64,000 bases of DNA from assembly GCA_025449115.1 (NCBI GenBank), contig JAHLKC010000083.1, positions 1 through 64,000 of the forward strand. Direction: 5' to 3'. This document shows positions 10,852-23,150 of this stretch, piece after piece. Both the position numbers and the translations under genes were made by a program. Positions within the stretch are counted from its first letter, which is position 1; every line of letters starts with the position of its first letter. The stretch comes from Chytridium lagenaria. Its lineage: Eukaryota; Chytridiomycota; Chytridiomycetes; Chytridiales; Chytridiaceae. The notes under the pieces are model-generated. The model was given only the letters and a program-made list of their open reading frames with translations, was not told the origin of the DNA and ran no database searches.

Positions 10852-11342
10852 AAATGATTCTTAGTTTCTGTTTCTTTACCTCTACTTTCTTTGACGATAT
10901 CTACATTATAGATGGATTTATTAATTCTCGCAAAAGTTAACCATTTTATCTCTTTTAACCTCCATTTTTACCCTCTCGCCTGAATAACATCTCCGTAAAA
11001 TAAATAATTCAGTTCAGTCCTTTTCCCATATCTTTTATATTTTTATGTAGCCTTTATATTTATTTATTATTTTTTACCTGGCTTGCAGGCCGCAGAAGCC
11101 AACAAGTGCGCCATGCAGCGGGACAGAACTTTTAGAAATGTAAAAAACTGAAGCGGCGGCAGTACCAATATAATGTTGGCCAAATATGAATCAAGACTGG
11201 TTAAAGACAAAGAGAGCAAAGAGCTTAAGAAGAATGAATATCCTTGTAATTTTCGATATATAAACAAGATAGATGTGCAGCAACATGGAAAGCCCGACAT
11301 TTCCTTCCCCAACCTTCCTCACGTATCCCATCCTTGTCCCCT
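10852..11342. other. convergent intergenic stretch
   Basis: This AT-rich gap lies between the 3' end of the SAM-family copy 3 (+) and the 3' end of the GUCD1-like gene (-), so it should hold both 3' untranslated regions. No coding sequence is supported. Confidence 0.5.
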
Positions 11343-14300
11343 TTACCTTACCCTCACAACAATAGCATCATGATCCGTCCCATGAAACGACCTCGCCCCA
11401 TCTAAAACCTCCGCATCCACAAAACACAACTCCTCCTCCGTCCCCGGATCCCTCACCAAAAACCCATCCGTTTCAGGATCATACCCAACAAGCACAACAT
11501 AATGACCCATAAACTCGTCCTTCTTCTGGCCAATCAAGGACGAGGAGGATTGTGGTGAGATGACGGGTCGTAGAGGAGGTGCCATAGAGACAGGTGCGGA
11601 GACGGTTGGTGAGGGTGTGACGCCGGGGAATGTGGAGGAACGTCGAACTGGTTCACTAGCCCTTCCTGTGACGATGACATCAGTTGCAGGTGGACCGGTG
11701 CGCTCGAGGGAAGTAGCTGGAGAGAGGAGCGAGGGTGAGGACGCGCGTAATGGATGGTGGTGGTGTAAGTTTGTACCCGTATTTCTGGTAAGACTTGCGT
11801 GTGGCATCCCAAACACAGGTGAAGCTGAAGCGCGTCTCGCTGCAATGCTATTGATGGCAGTGATGGGAGCATCTTCAGGTAACGATGTTCTTCTGCCAAA
11901 AAGGCGCGCTTCAGCCGCACCTGACAGAAGATTGACGTGCGCGGTAGAGATTTGAGGGCCACGCGGTTCAGTGGCAGACGCGGTGCGCTTGATATCTGGG
12001 GGTGTCGTGCCGGAGGGAGACGAAGAGGATGAAGAGGATGGAGACCATGGGTGAGGTTGAGGTACTTTTCCACCTCCATCGTTTGGGCTTGAAACAGGGG
12101 TATTGGGGACAATAGCTGAGACAGCTGTAGCAGGGGAGAGAGTTAAAGGGGACGGTGGGGTACGGGTGCTAGCCCAAAGGACGTTGAAAACGCTATTGAC
12201 AAATTCTGATGGTGTTGCTATAGAGGCTTTGCGCGGTGATGGGGGTGGGGCAGGGAGTGGAGGTGCGTCATCCGGGAAGGTGGTAGAGGTGGGGGATTCA
12301 ATTCCTGGACCTTCAGGGTCGCTTCCCTCGCCATCGTCTGATGAATCCAAATTTTGGACAGAGGAGGCGAGGGGCGAAGGAGCGACGGAAGATGCAATAA
12401 AGGCACTGGCGAGTTGAAGAGGTTGAAAAAGAGATGATGGGAAAGCCCAAGAAGATGACGAAGTCGAAGTGCTGGTGGAGGAAACGCGGCGCTTTGTCTC
12501 ATCCATATTGGCTAAGTTTGGGAGAGACGTATCCTGAGATGGTGGGGAGGTGGTGGTGATGGCGGGTGGCAGTCTGGAGCGCGACAAAGAGGGGTATGTC
12601 GATCCTACAGGTGTGGAAAAAGCAGAGGCTCGACGAGGCGAGCCCGCCTCTTGACCTCGTTGATGCGGTGGCGCCAGAGTAAGAATAGGGGTGGTAGGAG
12701 TGGCAATGGATGGCGCGGATTTTGTAAGGGACATCGCAACGCCGAATGGAGATAGAGTTGAAAGGCTTGAGGGCCAAGGAAGGTTTGAAGTCGAAGTGGG
12801 AACAGGGGCGGGGGGCATCGTTGGACCGGATGTGGATGGTGTGTTGACATTGAAATTGGGTTGTGAAGATTGCGGCGTCACGTTGTGCGAAGGTCCAGGC
12901 ACTACCACGGGATTGTTTCCATCGGCCGATGGCTTTACGGAAGATTGAGTAGAGGAAGTGGACGAGATCGACGAGGACGAAGGAAGTCGCCCTCTAGGCT
13001 GTCTAAAAGGAGATGCATGTACTGGAGACGAGACGGGAGTAGCTACACTTTGACCCATCATGGGAGGGAGAGCCGTGGAAGCCCGAGGCGACGACGTGAC
13101 AGACGACACGGCAGACGAAGTTGTCGAAGACATTGATGATGATCTTGTGGCATCTAACGAAAGCGGTGGTGGTCTATTTGATCCTTTACTATCTTTATGC
13201 ATCCTAGGCGGTGAACCCAAAAGGCTGACAATAGCGGCAGGGATAGCTGCCGCGGCTGCCACAGCCTCTACCACCGGTGGTAGAATACGCTTCGACGGCG
13301 CATCTCCTGTGAAAACCGTATTCTGAATACCTGACTCTGCTGTCGTGTCAAGCGGTGCCCCGACCAATGTTACGGATTTCTGGATACTACTTGATGGGAT
13401 CACGGGTCGATTGGGTGGAGGGAGATGCTTGACAGATGCCGGGGTAGAGATGAGGACTTGACGAATTCCAACACCAGGCGGAGATCCAGGTAACGGCATT
13501 CCTCCTTCAGAAACGTTCGACAGCCTCCGTACCCATGGGGACGAAGCTGGCCCCGTCATGGGTAAGTTAAGTAATTGCGGCGAACTTCCTCGTTGCGATG
13601 CATTTCGAGGACTATGCGAAGAGAATGACGAGGTTCCGTCATTATAAGCTTCTGCGACTCTTAAAGTCTTATTTGTTATCATATCTTCTACCGTGCTCTC
13701 TCTATCTTCCGAGACAGGCGGTAGCGACGCCGAAGATTGAAGAAATGTAGGATCACCCCCACCTCCCAGCCACATTAGAAAACTAGATATCATCCCACTC
13801 ACAGTCACATCTTCCTGAACCCCCGAAACCACAACATCAGGAGCAGTAGTCTGCAACAATGGGGTCCGTTCGTCAACTGGGTTGGAATGACTATTATGTC
13901 TACCCACTCTACCGACACCTGCGGGAGCACCGCCATTACTAAAAGCCACTGACCGCACCCGCATGGATTCCAAATTATCGGCCGACTCGAAAAACTCTGA
14001 ACGCACACGGGTCGATGAGGAAATACGAGGTTCCGCAACAACTTGTGTCGTTTCCACGCGTTCGTCATGGCCCTCCACTAACGTGTCACTTTTTTGACTA
14101 GGAAAACAGCAGCACTGATCGAAAACACCAGAATCATCACGTTGCCGATTTGATTCAAAAGCGCCTCCAAATAAACCGTTCCCATGTCCAAACCACGATG
14201 GCTGCGTACCCGACCCATTTACTTGCACCTCTCCTCTGTCAATCCGCCGTGATGTAGTTGTTGCCACAGTTGGCTGTCTTTGTTTGAACGACGGCACGAC

Positions 14301-15056
14301 CAAAAAGAGAACCACAACCGTTTGCGGTACCAGCCTTCTTCCTGTATTTAAGAAAGGCAGGGACAGCGGACGACCGTGAACATATCCGGCATTTAAGCTT
14401 GGTGAGATTGACGAGGATGATGATGGCGTAGCGCTCGGAGAGAAGAAAACGACGAATGTCATCCATTGAGAGAACCATTGGCACAACTCTGACGCCAGAA
14501 TCCTGAGCTTCCGCAAAAGAGTATGAATCCGACGACGATCGACGGATATGGTATCTTTGTAGAAGTGCTTTGCGGAATGGTGGATATTGACGCCGATGTA
14601 AGAGGTATAGTAAGCTATATTACACTGTCAGTCAAAGCAAATCTATATGAAAGTATGATGGAGACATGAGGAAAGGACGAGGTGGGGGTGCGAAATCCGC
14701 CACCAAAAACAGAGTCCAGAGAAGGGAATGAAGTTGAGAGAGCAAAGATTAAGCAATAATAGAGGGGAAAGTAACCCACTAAAGTCATCGATGCCAAAGT
14801 GCCTCATCATGTAGGCAAGGTCTATCGTCCAAACAGAGTCTGCCGATCCCGAGGCATCCAGGAATTGCCTCAGATTGTAAGGATGAGTTATCGAAGGATC
14901 GTCGGCTATAAGGCCAGAAGAGTAAGCTGCTGCTAGTACCATAGCAAGGCAGGCAAGTCCACAGTCCCACTGGTCTAACTGTGTGAGATGAGGGGTGGAG
15001 GAGACAAGACGCGGCATGGCGGCTGGTAGCCTACGCTTGCTGATAATGCCGACCAT
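11343..15056 (-). CDS. GUCD1-like (Guanylate_cyc_2 / C39-like fold) protein with a giant disordered insert
   Basis: Exon one is 15056-14780 and exon two 14614-11343. The N-terminal half has the family's signature HLTQLDQWDCGLACLAMVL, VWTIDLAYMMRHFGI, and after the intron YYTSYIGVNIHHSAKHFYK and VPMVLSMDDIRRFLL..NLTKLKC. The C-terminal half has GHYVVLVGYDPETDGFLVRDP and the final GTDHDAIVV. These match vertebrate GUCD1, a papain-like-fold protein whose biochemical role is not established; the Cys of WDCGLAC and the His of GHYVV are in the positions of a C39-type catalytic pair. Human GUCD1 is roughly 240 residues; here about 900 Ser/Pro/Thr-rich residues separate the two halves. Two compensating frameshifts lie in exon two: one at the plus-strand A-run 14515-14518, one about 14300-14330. 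Both look like homopolymer errors. Confidence 0.82.
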
Positions 15057-15699
15057 GGTAAGCAGAATCTTCCTCGTTTCAAATCAGGTTTAAGACTGTC
15101 TTAACAGATGACTGCCAAGGGAAAGCAGGAAATGGAGACTGTGGGAGGACGAGAGGGCTGAATGCTTTTTTTGTGGAAAAGGCAACAATCAGTGTGAAAC
15201 CGAACAAACAACGGCCCATGCGGTTTTGCCGTGTTGCTTCATTGATATATAAAGGCAATAGAAGAACGACGAGAAATTCATTAATGAATTGCGGTGAAAA
15301 AGGTACAGAGTATGGTATCTGGATGATTTATTTGCAGAGCAAGGACTAATGTCTAGGGAGATTTTGAACTTCACTTCCATACACCGTTTTTATGAGATAA
15401 TTTAAATGACTTTACGTTTGCTTATAAAGGTAACGCGGGGGAGAGCCGCAACTTGCTCACGTTTACCAGGACACGAATGAGCGAGCAGTTTATTGCATGT
15501 ACTTCCCTTCCCCTTTGAAAGAAAGAAACTGGCACAACGACACTACAGAAATAATAAATATATTGAGGTTCTTTCGCACCATTCCCATTTCGTTCTAGTG
15601 CAAAATTTCTGAAGTCAAAAAAAGCAAAAGGTCCGCTTTCAGGTTTGTAAGATCAAGGAACTGAGGACGGAGTCTTGAGGCGGACTCTAACTCAGCAAC
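15057..15699. other. shared divergent promoter region (GUCD1-like / NUP153-like)
   Basis: The two flanking genes are transcribed away from each other from this 640-base gap, so both promoters must lie here. I see no conserved element that I can name and no convincing frame. Confidence 0.5.
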
Positions 15700-18600
15700 A
15701 TGTTGAACTCTATAAGAAAGTCTCTGGGATTCAGGAACTTTCCTCTGCAGGAACTCGAATCGGATGAAGAGAACAGCAGGGAGTCTGGGGTTGAGCACAA
15801 TGTGGAGAACTCGCAAGGACAGTTTTCGGACGAGCCCGAGCAGGATTCGAATGTCTATGACGATGCGCCATCCCCCTTTAAGAAAGTATCTCAGATACCA
15901 CAGCCAGAGTTTAGGAAAAGGATTCCAAACAGGAAGCATGCTGCATCAACACGCAAGCAAGCAACCTCACCTTACGCGAGGCCCGTCATCACTTCAACCC
16001 CCATGCCGCTGAGGAAAGCTCGTGCTGATATATCTGGCACTCCTGCATCTTCTCGGGAGCTAGTTTGTTTGGATTTTTAAAGGCCATTGCAAGTCCAGCC
16101 ATGTCTCTTCTCACCAACATCAGTCCGACAAAGCAGAGCAATGTTGGGGCGAGGATGTGGAGGGCATGCAGGAAGAAGCCATGGGGGAGGAGGAAGAAGT
16201 GGAGGAGGAGGTAAACGAACTTGAAGATGACGAGGACGATGTTCGACCCGTTCGAAAGCTGGCAACTCCTTATTTGAAAAAGGCTGGCAAGGCTCCTGTT
16301 GAGGTTGACGACGATGTCATTTTGATTGACGATGATTTACCTTCAAAGCCTGCACCGCGACCGTTAATGACACAGAATTCCCCGGATGGTCCGCATAAAT
16401 TCATCAATCAAAATGTGTTTGCCTTGCCGAAAACTCCTGGCCCTCCACTTTGAAGACTTTGCCTTCTACATCGAACAGAGCTCCACTCGCCGCTGCTGCA
16501 TTGAGCGACTTCTCCTCCTTGGCCAGCAACAAGTCTGCTTTTTCTGGACAGTCCGGCCCATCAGCTGGAAAGGAGCTGCCTTTACATTGGCCTTCATCCT
16601 TTGAATCCTCCTCGTCTAACTCCAACCTCACTGCCCCGTCTCCCTTCACTGCATTTATGTCAGGCTCTCAACTGCCATCATCCACAGACACTGATTTGGC
16701 CAGAAATCAATCGGGTCTCTCTCGTAACGCTTCCTCGGCAATTACAACCGCAAGGAAGGATTTTTTTTTGCTTGGAGCCACACCGCAGCAGCCGCAACAA
16801 TCTTCTGGTGGATTGTTTTCTATAAATTCGAAAGACTCTGGTGCTGCTGCACCTACATCCGGTGCCGGGTCTAAAGAAAGGGCAGTGTCTCCAACGCGCA
16901 AGGCTTTTGTGGAGCTAACTGAGTTTCTGTCGAGGAGGGGTGGAAAACCTCTTTCTGCCGATGAAACTCAAGAAATTCAACGCCTCCTTTCTCAAAGTAC
17001 AGGTAATCTATCAGTGCATAATCTTCTTTATTGCCTTTTTTGAAGACTTTAAGGAGACTTGATTTTGACTATTCTAAATTTAAGGGACCAATGTCACTCT
17101 GCAAACTCCAGTTACGAACGCGAACAAGTCGTTCGCAATGTCAGTTTCAGATCTTAACCCTCCGACCAGGACGTTTTCCCAACCTTTATTTCAACCTTCT
17201 CAGTCCACATCTGTAAGCTAAACTGCGCCATTTGAAGATTCTTTCCTTTTTTAAAATTTAATATTAATTTTTATAATGATATCTTCCTCTTGCTTGTATA
17301 GCAGCAGCTCAGCCGTCAAGTAGGTTCGCATCAGTCGCTATTCAATTCGTCATCCGCCTCCAACAACGTTTTCTCTGCTGGGTCTGTTTCCTCAATCGCC
17401 GTTGCAAGTAGGCCGTCCACGTCTTCCTCAACTATTACTGCTGCGAAGGCCCGCGCTCGACGTCGGCAGTTTCAGTACTTTGGCGCCTCGCTGGGGTACA
17501 ACCAGAATCCCTACCGCAAGCGTCCAGCTCTCGCAGCAGATCAAGCACCGTCTTCTTCCTTTGCCTCGGGATCGATTTTTGGCGCAGGGCGAAGCGATGT
17601 TATTGTTCAACCTCCGCAAAAGAGAACGGAGTCGTCAGCGAAGAGACCTAGAATGCAAGATCAATCTAATGGTATTGTTGTCTTGGTCTTTCCCTCTGCA
17701 TTCTATTAAGTGAAATTAAAGACTAACAAGTCTTAAAGATCAAGCCGCGCAGCTCATCTTGAATACTTTAGACGACCTAGCACCGCCGGTATGATTGCTG
17801 ATTTAAAAAACTATAATATGCCAGTAATGTTAACGCTTATACTATGCTGTAGCCGACGTCGTTGCTTCCCACCTACACGGATAAGGCTTCACCAATCAAC
17901 CCTTACGAGAAGGATGTTTTTGCCCCGACAGTTGTGCATCAGGTCAGTCCATTGCGAAGGCTGGAGAGATTTTGAGTCTTATTATTTCGTTCTTAGATTC
18001 CTAAGCCCCCCGTATTGCCGAAAGTTAATTCAATTATTCGTGAGGTCAAGACGGCCATTGCACCGCCTGAGTCCAAATCTGCCCTTTTGAAGGCAAAGAT
18101 TAGCGAAAAACCTAAGAGCGGTACACCTGCAAGACCTCCGGAAAGGAATGTGTAAGTGCTATGATCTCGTCATGAAAAATTAAATTATAACTATTTGATT
18201 TTATCTACCATATGCAAGACTGATATCTGACTTTTCTTCTGCAGCGGCGTTTTGAACACATCCACAAAGGCTTCGCCAGCACCAACTTTCCCGCTCGTAT
18301 CGTCTCAGGCATCGGCTGGGCCTTCTTCTTTCCCAATGATTTCTTCAGAGGCTTTAAGCGTGACCAAATCGCCAAAAGTCACTCCAGTGACGGTACCCTC
18401 AAACTCTTCCTTCCCTACACAGAAGCCTTCACCTATCTCTGCTTTTTCTTTCGCGTCCTCCAACAATGTGAATCCGTCAGCAAAAGCCGAGAAGGAGGCA
18501 ACACCTGTGGCGGCGATACCCCTACCGAAGCCATCATTTTCATTTACTTCGTTGACCCCGAAGCCTACGGATGAAGAGGTATTCACTCTAATTTTTGAGT

Positions 18601-20837
18601 GTTAATTGTTTTTAGACGAAGCCCACGGTTGCGCCGACTATCCCTACCTTCCAGTTTTCGGCCCCGGTAAAATTAGAGGTTTTGACTTTACAGTTTTTGA
18701 AAAAACTAATACCTCTGTATAGCCGTTGGTTAGCCAAAGTAAAGGCACGGAATTTAATTTTGTCGAAATTCCGATTTCGCCTCTATCACAGGCTTTAAAG
18801 GCTTTCGAAAGAGAAATTGATTCCAAGCCTCTACCTAATTTCGATTTTAACAAGACCGCTAGTGCCATTACTCCTGAGAGGTCACCTCTTTCAGAGTCAT
18901 CCCGGTCAAAACTTTTGGAGACTACAAAATCAGTTACGGCCGCCTTTTCTCCCGAGAAGCCGTTCACCTTTGTGCCCACCGCCTCTAAGTCGGATTCGGT
19001 TCAAATGCATTGGGGAGCGCCTCCCGCAGCGTCCAACAGTTTCAAAATTCCCGGTACCTCAGCTCCTGGGCAGTCCAGCACCCCCGCTTCTGTCCCGGCT
19101 TTCTCGTTCAGCTTTGCCAAGGCTGGTGGCGATGACGCAAAGGGAACAGGGTCACCGACGCCCCCGCCTCCGACGCCCATCGCGGCTCCGACGACTTCAC
19201 CATTCTCCTTGCCTCCTTCGGCAACACCTTTGGGGGGATTTGGAACTGCGAAGCCGGAGAAGAGTGTTGTTCCTGGCTTTACGCCGGTGTATACCTTCGG
19301 ACTCAGCACAACTAACAAAGTTGAACCACCGAAAGACGACGTTGCTTCTGCTGCTGCTGCTGCGGATGCTGCACCCACTGTCCCTGCGAAATTTAATTGG
19401 GGGCGGCGGGTGGAGCCGGTTTGACCTCCAACGTTACCAAGGGATGGAGCTGTACGGTGTGTCTCATATCGAACAAGTCTGATGACGCTACCTGTATTGC
19501 TTGTGGCACAAAAAAGGCAGAGGAGTCGTCAGCTCCTTCCTTGTTGAAGCCAACTGCTTTTAGCTTTGGTATTGCAACACCTAAGACGACCTCTCCTAAG
19601 ACCGAGACTGAATCCAGCGAGGAGGTGAAATCTGAAATAGCGGCTTCGAAGTTTAATTGGGGATCCGCTGGAGTTCCCAAGCCGGCAGCGCCGTAGGGTG
19701 GTCATGCGCTGAATGTTATGTGGGGAACAAGGCGGAGGCTGCCGTTGTGTGTCCTGTAGCACCCTAAACTGGTTCGGGAGGAGATATTGGAATGAAGGAG
19801 GAAATTAATCACCAGCTGCACCTCGGCTCTGCGGCCGGTGGATTTAACTGGGGGTGCTGCAGGAAAGGCTGCACCGGTTAATACGGGGTGGAACTGCTCT
19901 ACCTGTTTTACTCGTAACAAGGAAACTGATTGTAATTGCGCATCATGTCAGGCTCCCAAGCCTGGAGTTAGCTCTTCTGCTCCAGCCACAGCAAGCTCAG
20001 GATTTTCTATGCCCGTTCCGCCCTCGTCAGCGTCTGGGTTCTCGTTCGGTGGAACTCCGACTTCTGCTGCATCCGGGTTCTCGTTTGGCGATGCTTCAAC
20101 TTCTAATCCATTTGGAAACCTGCCTACCACCGGGGGCTTTTCGTTTGGGAAAGTAGCTGCTGAAAAGAAAGATGCACCTGACGCTGCCGTCGAAACTGCG
20201 GCTCCTTTGAATCCATTTTCGTTTGGAGGTGTCAAGCCTGCAACTGGTATTGCCTTTAAAGTCACGGAGAACAACGATAATGATACTGGCAAAACTGATA
20301 TAAAGGCAGCGGCTCCAGCATTTTCGTTCCGCGGAAATGCTGGCGCCGCCGCCACTTCGTCGTTCGGGTCCCTGAATGGCAGCGCAGCGACGACCCCTTC
20401 ATTTGGGTTTGGTTTAAATGCTGGCCAGAACAACACAGCCCCTACGTTTGGATTCAAATTTGGAGGTACTGCAGATGCTGCATCTTTGAACCCTCAGGCT
20501 GCGCCGTTTACGCCGCAGGGATCGTCCTCAAGCTCGTCAAGCTCTGGGTTTAGTTTCGCTGGGATGAATGCACCCCAAGGTATGTGCCTGTTTAGTTTCA
20601 TGGTGCATTGTTGTTAACGCGAATTTTTATTTTACCTAAGTCTCGACGGCAAGCGGCTTGACCACTGGATTTGGCGTGCAGTCATCTTCACCTTTTGGAG
20701 GAAGCGGAGCTCCACAGTTTGGTTTTGGAGCAGCGGCAGGGCCTACTGGAGAGCTGAAGAAAGAGGATTCCGCAAAGCCTAGCGTTGGATTCCAATTTGG
20801 GTTGGGCCCAAAAGCCGAGGATGCTGAGCAAAAATGA
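15700..20837 (+). CDS. NUP153-like FG nucleoporin with RanBP2-type zinc fingers
   Basis: A multi-exon gene starting MLNSIRKSLGF. Features in order: an acidic N-terminal region (about 16150-16250), Ser-rich linker, a basic patch with ARARRRQFQYFG and PYRKRP, a short helix QAAQLILNTLDDLAPP resembling the ILxxLxxxxxP block of Nup153/Nup1 proteins, then FxFG/FG repeats (AFSFG, GFSFGG, FGFGL) and zinc fingers with the W-x-C-x2-C-x10-C-x2-C pattern: WSCTVC..CIAC (from 19442), WSCAEC (about 19700, needs two frame corrections) and WNCSTC..CASC (from 19888). Each finger follows a FNWG motif. In animals Nup153 sits in the nuclear basket and its fingers bind Ran. Introns seen include 17003-17084, 17213-17301 and one ending near 20640. 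Frameshifts at about 16055, 16146-16149, 16449-16451, 19399-19403 and 19850-19854 are each restored by one base. Confidence 0.82.
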
Positions 20838-21319
20838 TCACTTCTAAAAGGACCTTTTTTTTTTTTTTCTCTTTTGGGTCTGGTTTTTCTTTATTACTGA
20901 GCTTTGTAGTTGTGCTTGCAGCGACAATTATTTTCCCTTATTGTTTTGTACCTCTTTAGGTGATTTCCTTTTTTTGTGTTTTTTTCCTGGCTTAATCACC
21001 AACGTAGATAACTTTTTTTTCTCTCCGCAAGTGAGATATTGTATTAGATTTGAGGCCAACTTTTTCTTTCGTTCCTTTTATTTTGCTGTTGAGGCCTATA
21101 TACTTGTGAAGTGGCGGGCGTTTAGCTGATAACTTTGTCCAACTGTGCAGTGACTACCTATATATATGGAAAATAAAGGATAAAGATGCTTTATTTCTAT
21201 AATTAAAGCGAAGAATAAGTATTCACTAGAGTAAGGTATAAGACGGCATTTTTAGAAAGAGCTGCGAAAAACGGCGTAGCGTCATAGTTGGTTGGGATAG
21301 GCAAAACTAAGAGCCTTGT
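20838..21319. other. convergent intergenic stretch
   Basis: T-rich gap between the 3' ends of the NUP153-like gene (+) and the At4g15545-like gene (-). It should contain both 3' untranslated regions; no coding frame is supported. Confidence 0.5.
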
Positions 21320-22948
21320 TAGCGGGAAAGGAGGCGTTCAAATTGATCGTAAATCTGTTTGTTCTTGTCGCCGAGAAGACCGTGGAGATTTTCTAGTGTG
21401 CGATGCTTTGATTGCTCGCGTGCATTGTACCTTTTTTAAGATTGAAAAATAGGGGGAAAAGACAGGTCATTTCAAGAATGGCGTGGGAAGTAAAGGATAT
21501 ACAGGAAAGGTATGGAGGGGGAAAAATGTATTGAAAAATTATTGAGGAGCAGAATAGGAAAACAGTCAAACTTACGCTTTTACATTTGTCAATAATGCTG
21601 TGAACTTAGACAGAGTTAGGATAAATTCTTTTTAAGATCTAAAAAACTTACATCATCATACGACAAAACTGCTCTTGCATTCCGGAAAAACTCTCTTCCA
21701 TCCACCGATTGTACAGAAGATCCACTGGCTCCCTGTCCCGTCAAATCACCACCCAAACCGTGCGAATCAAAAAACAGGCCTTGTGAAGCCCCAACAGACG
21801 TAGATGCACCCAACCCAAAATTATATGACACGGTTGAGCCACCTCCCGCACCTCGAATCAGTGGGTTCTCATTGCCAGAGCTATCAAGACCCGAAAATGA
21901 AACTCCTGATGACTTTTTAGCTCCTGGTGTGGGTGAGATACCACTGGGCGAGTCTCTTCCATTAAAGCCACCAGGAACAGGGCTGCGAGAGGCTTGGCGA
22001 CGAACATTGTCGGACGAGCTCATGTTTTTTAAGCTCTTTCCTGTGCCAAATGAACCTAGTATATCGTCTACTTGTCTGGTTTGAATTAGAGTTCAACAGT
22101 GAATTGAAATGGTTTCTATATGAAATATCAGCACCGCATACCTGTCTGGAGACCCAGGGTATGCTGAGGTGGAGCTTCGATTTAAACGAGTCGTGCTGTC
22201 ACCAATGACTTCAAGTAAAATTAGAACAGAAAGTAGTACTTTTTTCTAACATCCATCGCCACTCCGATTCAAAATCTAGCAAGTTGATGAAATAAAAATG
22301 CGTGTATATGTGAGAAACTCCAGTACGCGACAAAGTAAAGGGAAATCGAATATAATTAGTAAAAGTTTACCAACCTCTGCTTCCCCACTGCTTACATCTG
22401 CCGTGTAGGAAAGAGCGCTTGCTGGCGTGGGAATGTATTAGTCACAAATAACCGGAAACACTAGAACCACAGGCAGTGCAAGGTTTACCTTGTATTCTTT
22501 TTAAGTCATTGACTTCGTTATCATCACTCGCCAAAGAATCCATGACAGCTTGCTTGAACGAAGCTAGCTTTGAAACCGCCCTACTCATCTCCGCAATCCT
22601 CTTGTCCCCTCTCGCCACCTGAGCCTCAAGTTGACCCACACGATGGTTTAAATCCTAATTACAATACTTGATCAATAAATGAATCCAATATTCACCATTC
22701 CAACCTTTACTTCAGCCTCCTTACGTCCCAGCTCGCCCCGCAGCTGTACAATCTCAGATTCCCGCAGTGACAGCTACAGAAGATGTTAGGTGGTCAACGG
22801 ACACCGTTGACATCGATATCGTTAATGTTACAACACACACCTTTTTCGTAAAGGCTTCTCTCAGTATACGAATGCCATTCTCAAAGTCCTGATCCATCGC
22901 TGTTGCTGGGTTGATCGAGGTTCCCGCTGTGTTGTGGTTGCTGCCCAT
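21320..22948 (-). CDS. coiled-coil protein of the At4g15545-like family
   Basis: A chain of short exons on the minus strand. It starts MGSNHNTAGTSINPATAMDQ and includes FENGIRILREAFTKK, LSLRESEIVQLRGELGRKEAE, VGQLEAQVARGDKRIAEM and LASFKQAVMDSLASDD, a coiled coil. A Ser/Gly-rich linker follows (exon 22023-21640), then a conserved C-terminal domain: GREFFRNARAVLSYDD, a 29-base exon encoding FTALLTNVKA, and finally YNAREQSKHRTLENLHGLLG..KQIYDQFERLLSR. That end matches the pattern of plant At4g15545 and related fungal proteins (FFRxxRxxLSYxxFxxFLxxVKxLNxxxQTxxETL...DLYxxFxxLL) as I remember it. The function of that family is not established; oligomerisation through the coiled coil is the only safe inference. 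Confidence 0.7.
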
Positions 22949-23150
22949 CTTGAGGTCCAGCTCTAAAATTTGAATTTGTTGACAATTCGAAATGAACTGT
23001 TTTGTTTGTTTTTGTTATATGGCCCACATATACACAATTTTAAGGAAAGATATTTTTTCTGGCTGTAAAAACATGTACATTTAAAACCCCAAATTTAAGC
23101 CATCGGACACTCATTCCATCATTTTCCTCATTCAACATTAATTCATGTCG

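Noticed and set aside
19948..20457. Minus-strand frame of 169 codons opposite the NUP153-like FG repeats
   Set aside because: Antisense of FG/FxFG repeat codons; the plus-strand zinc fingers and FG repeats explain the region.
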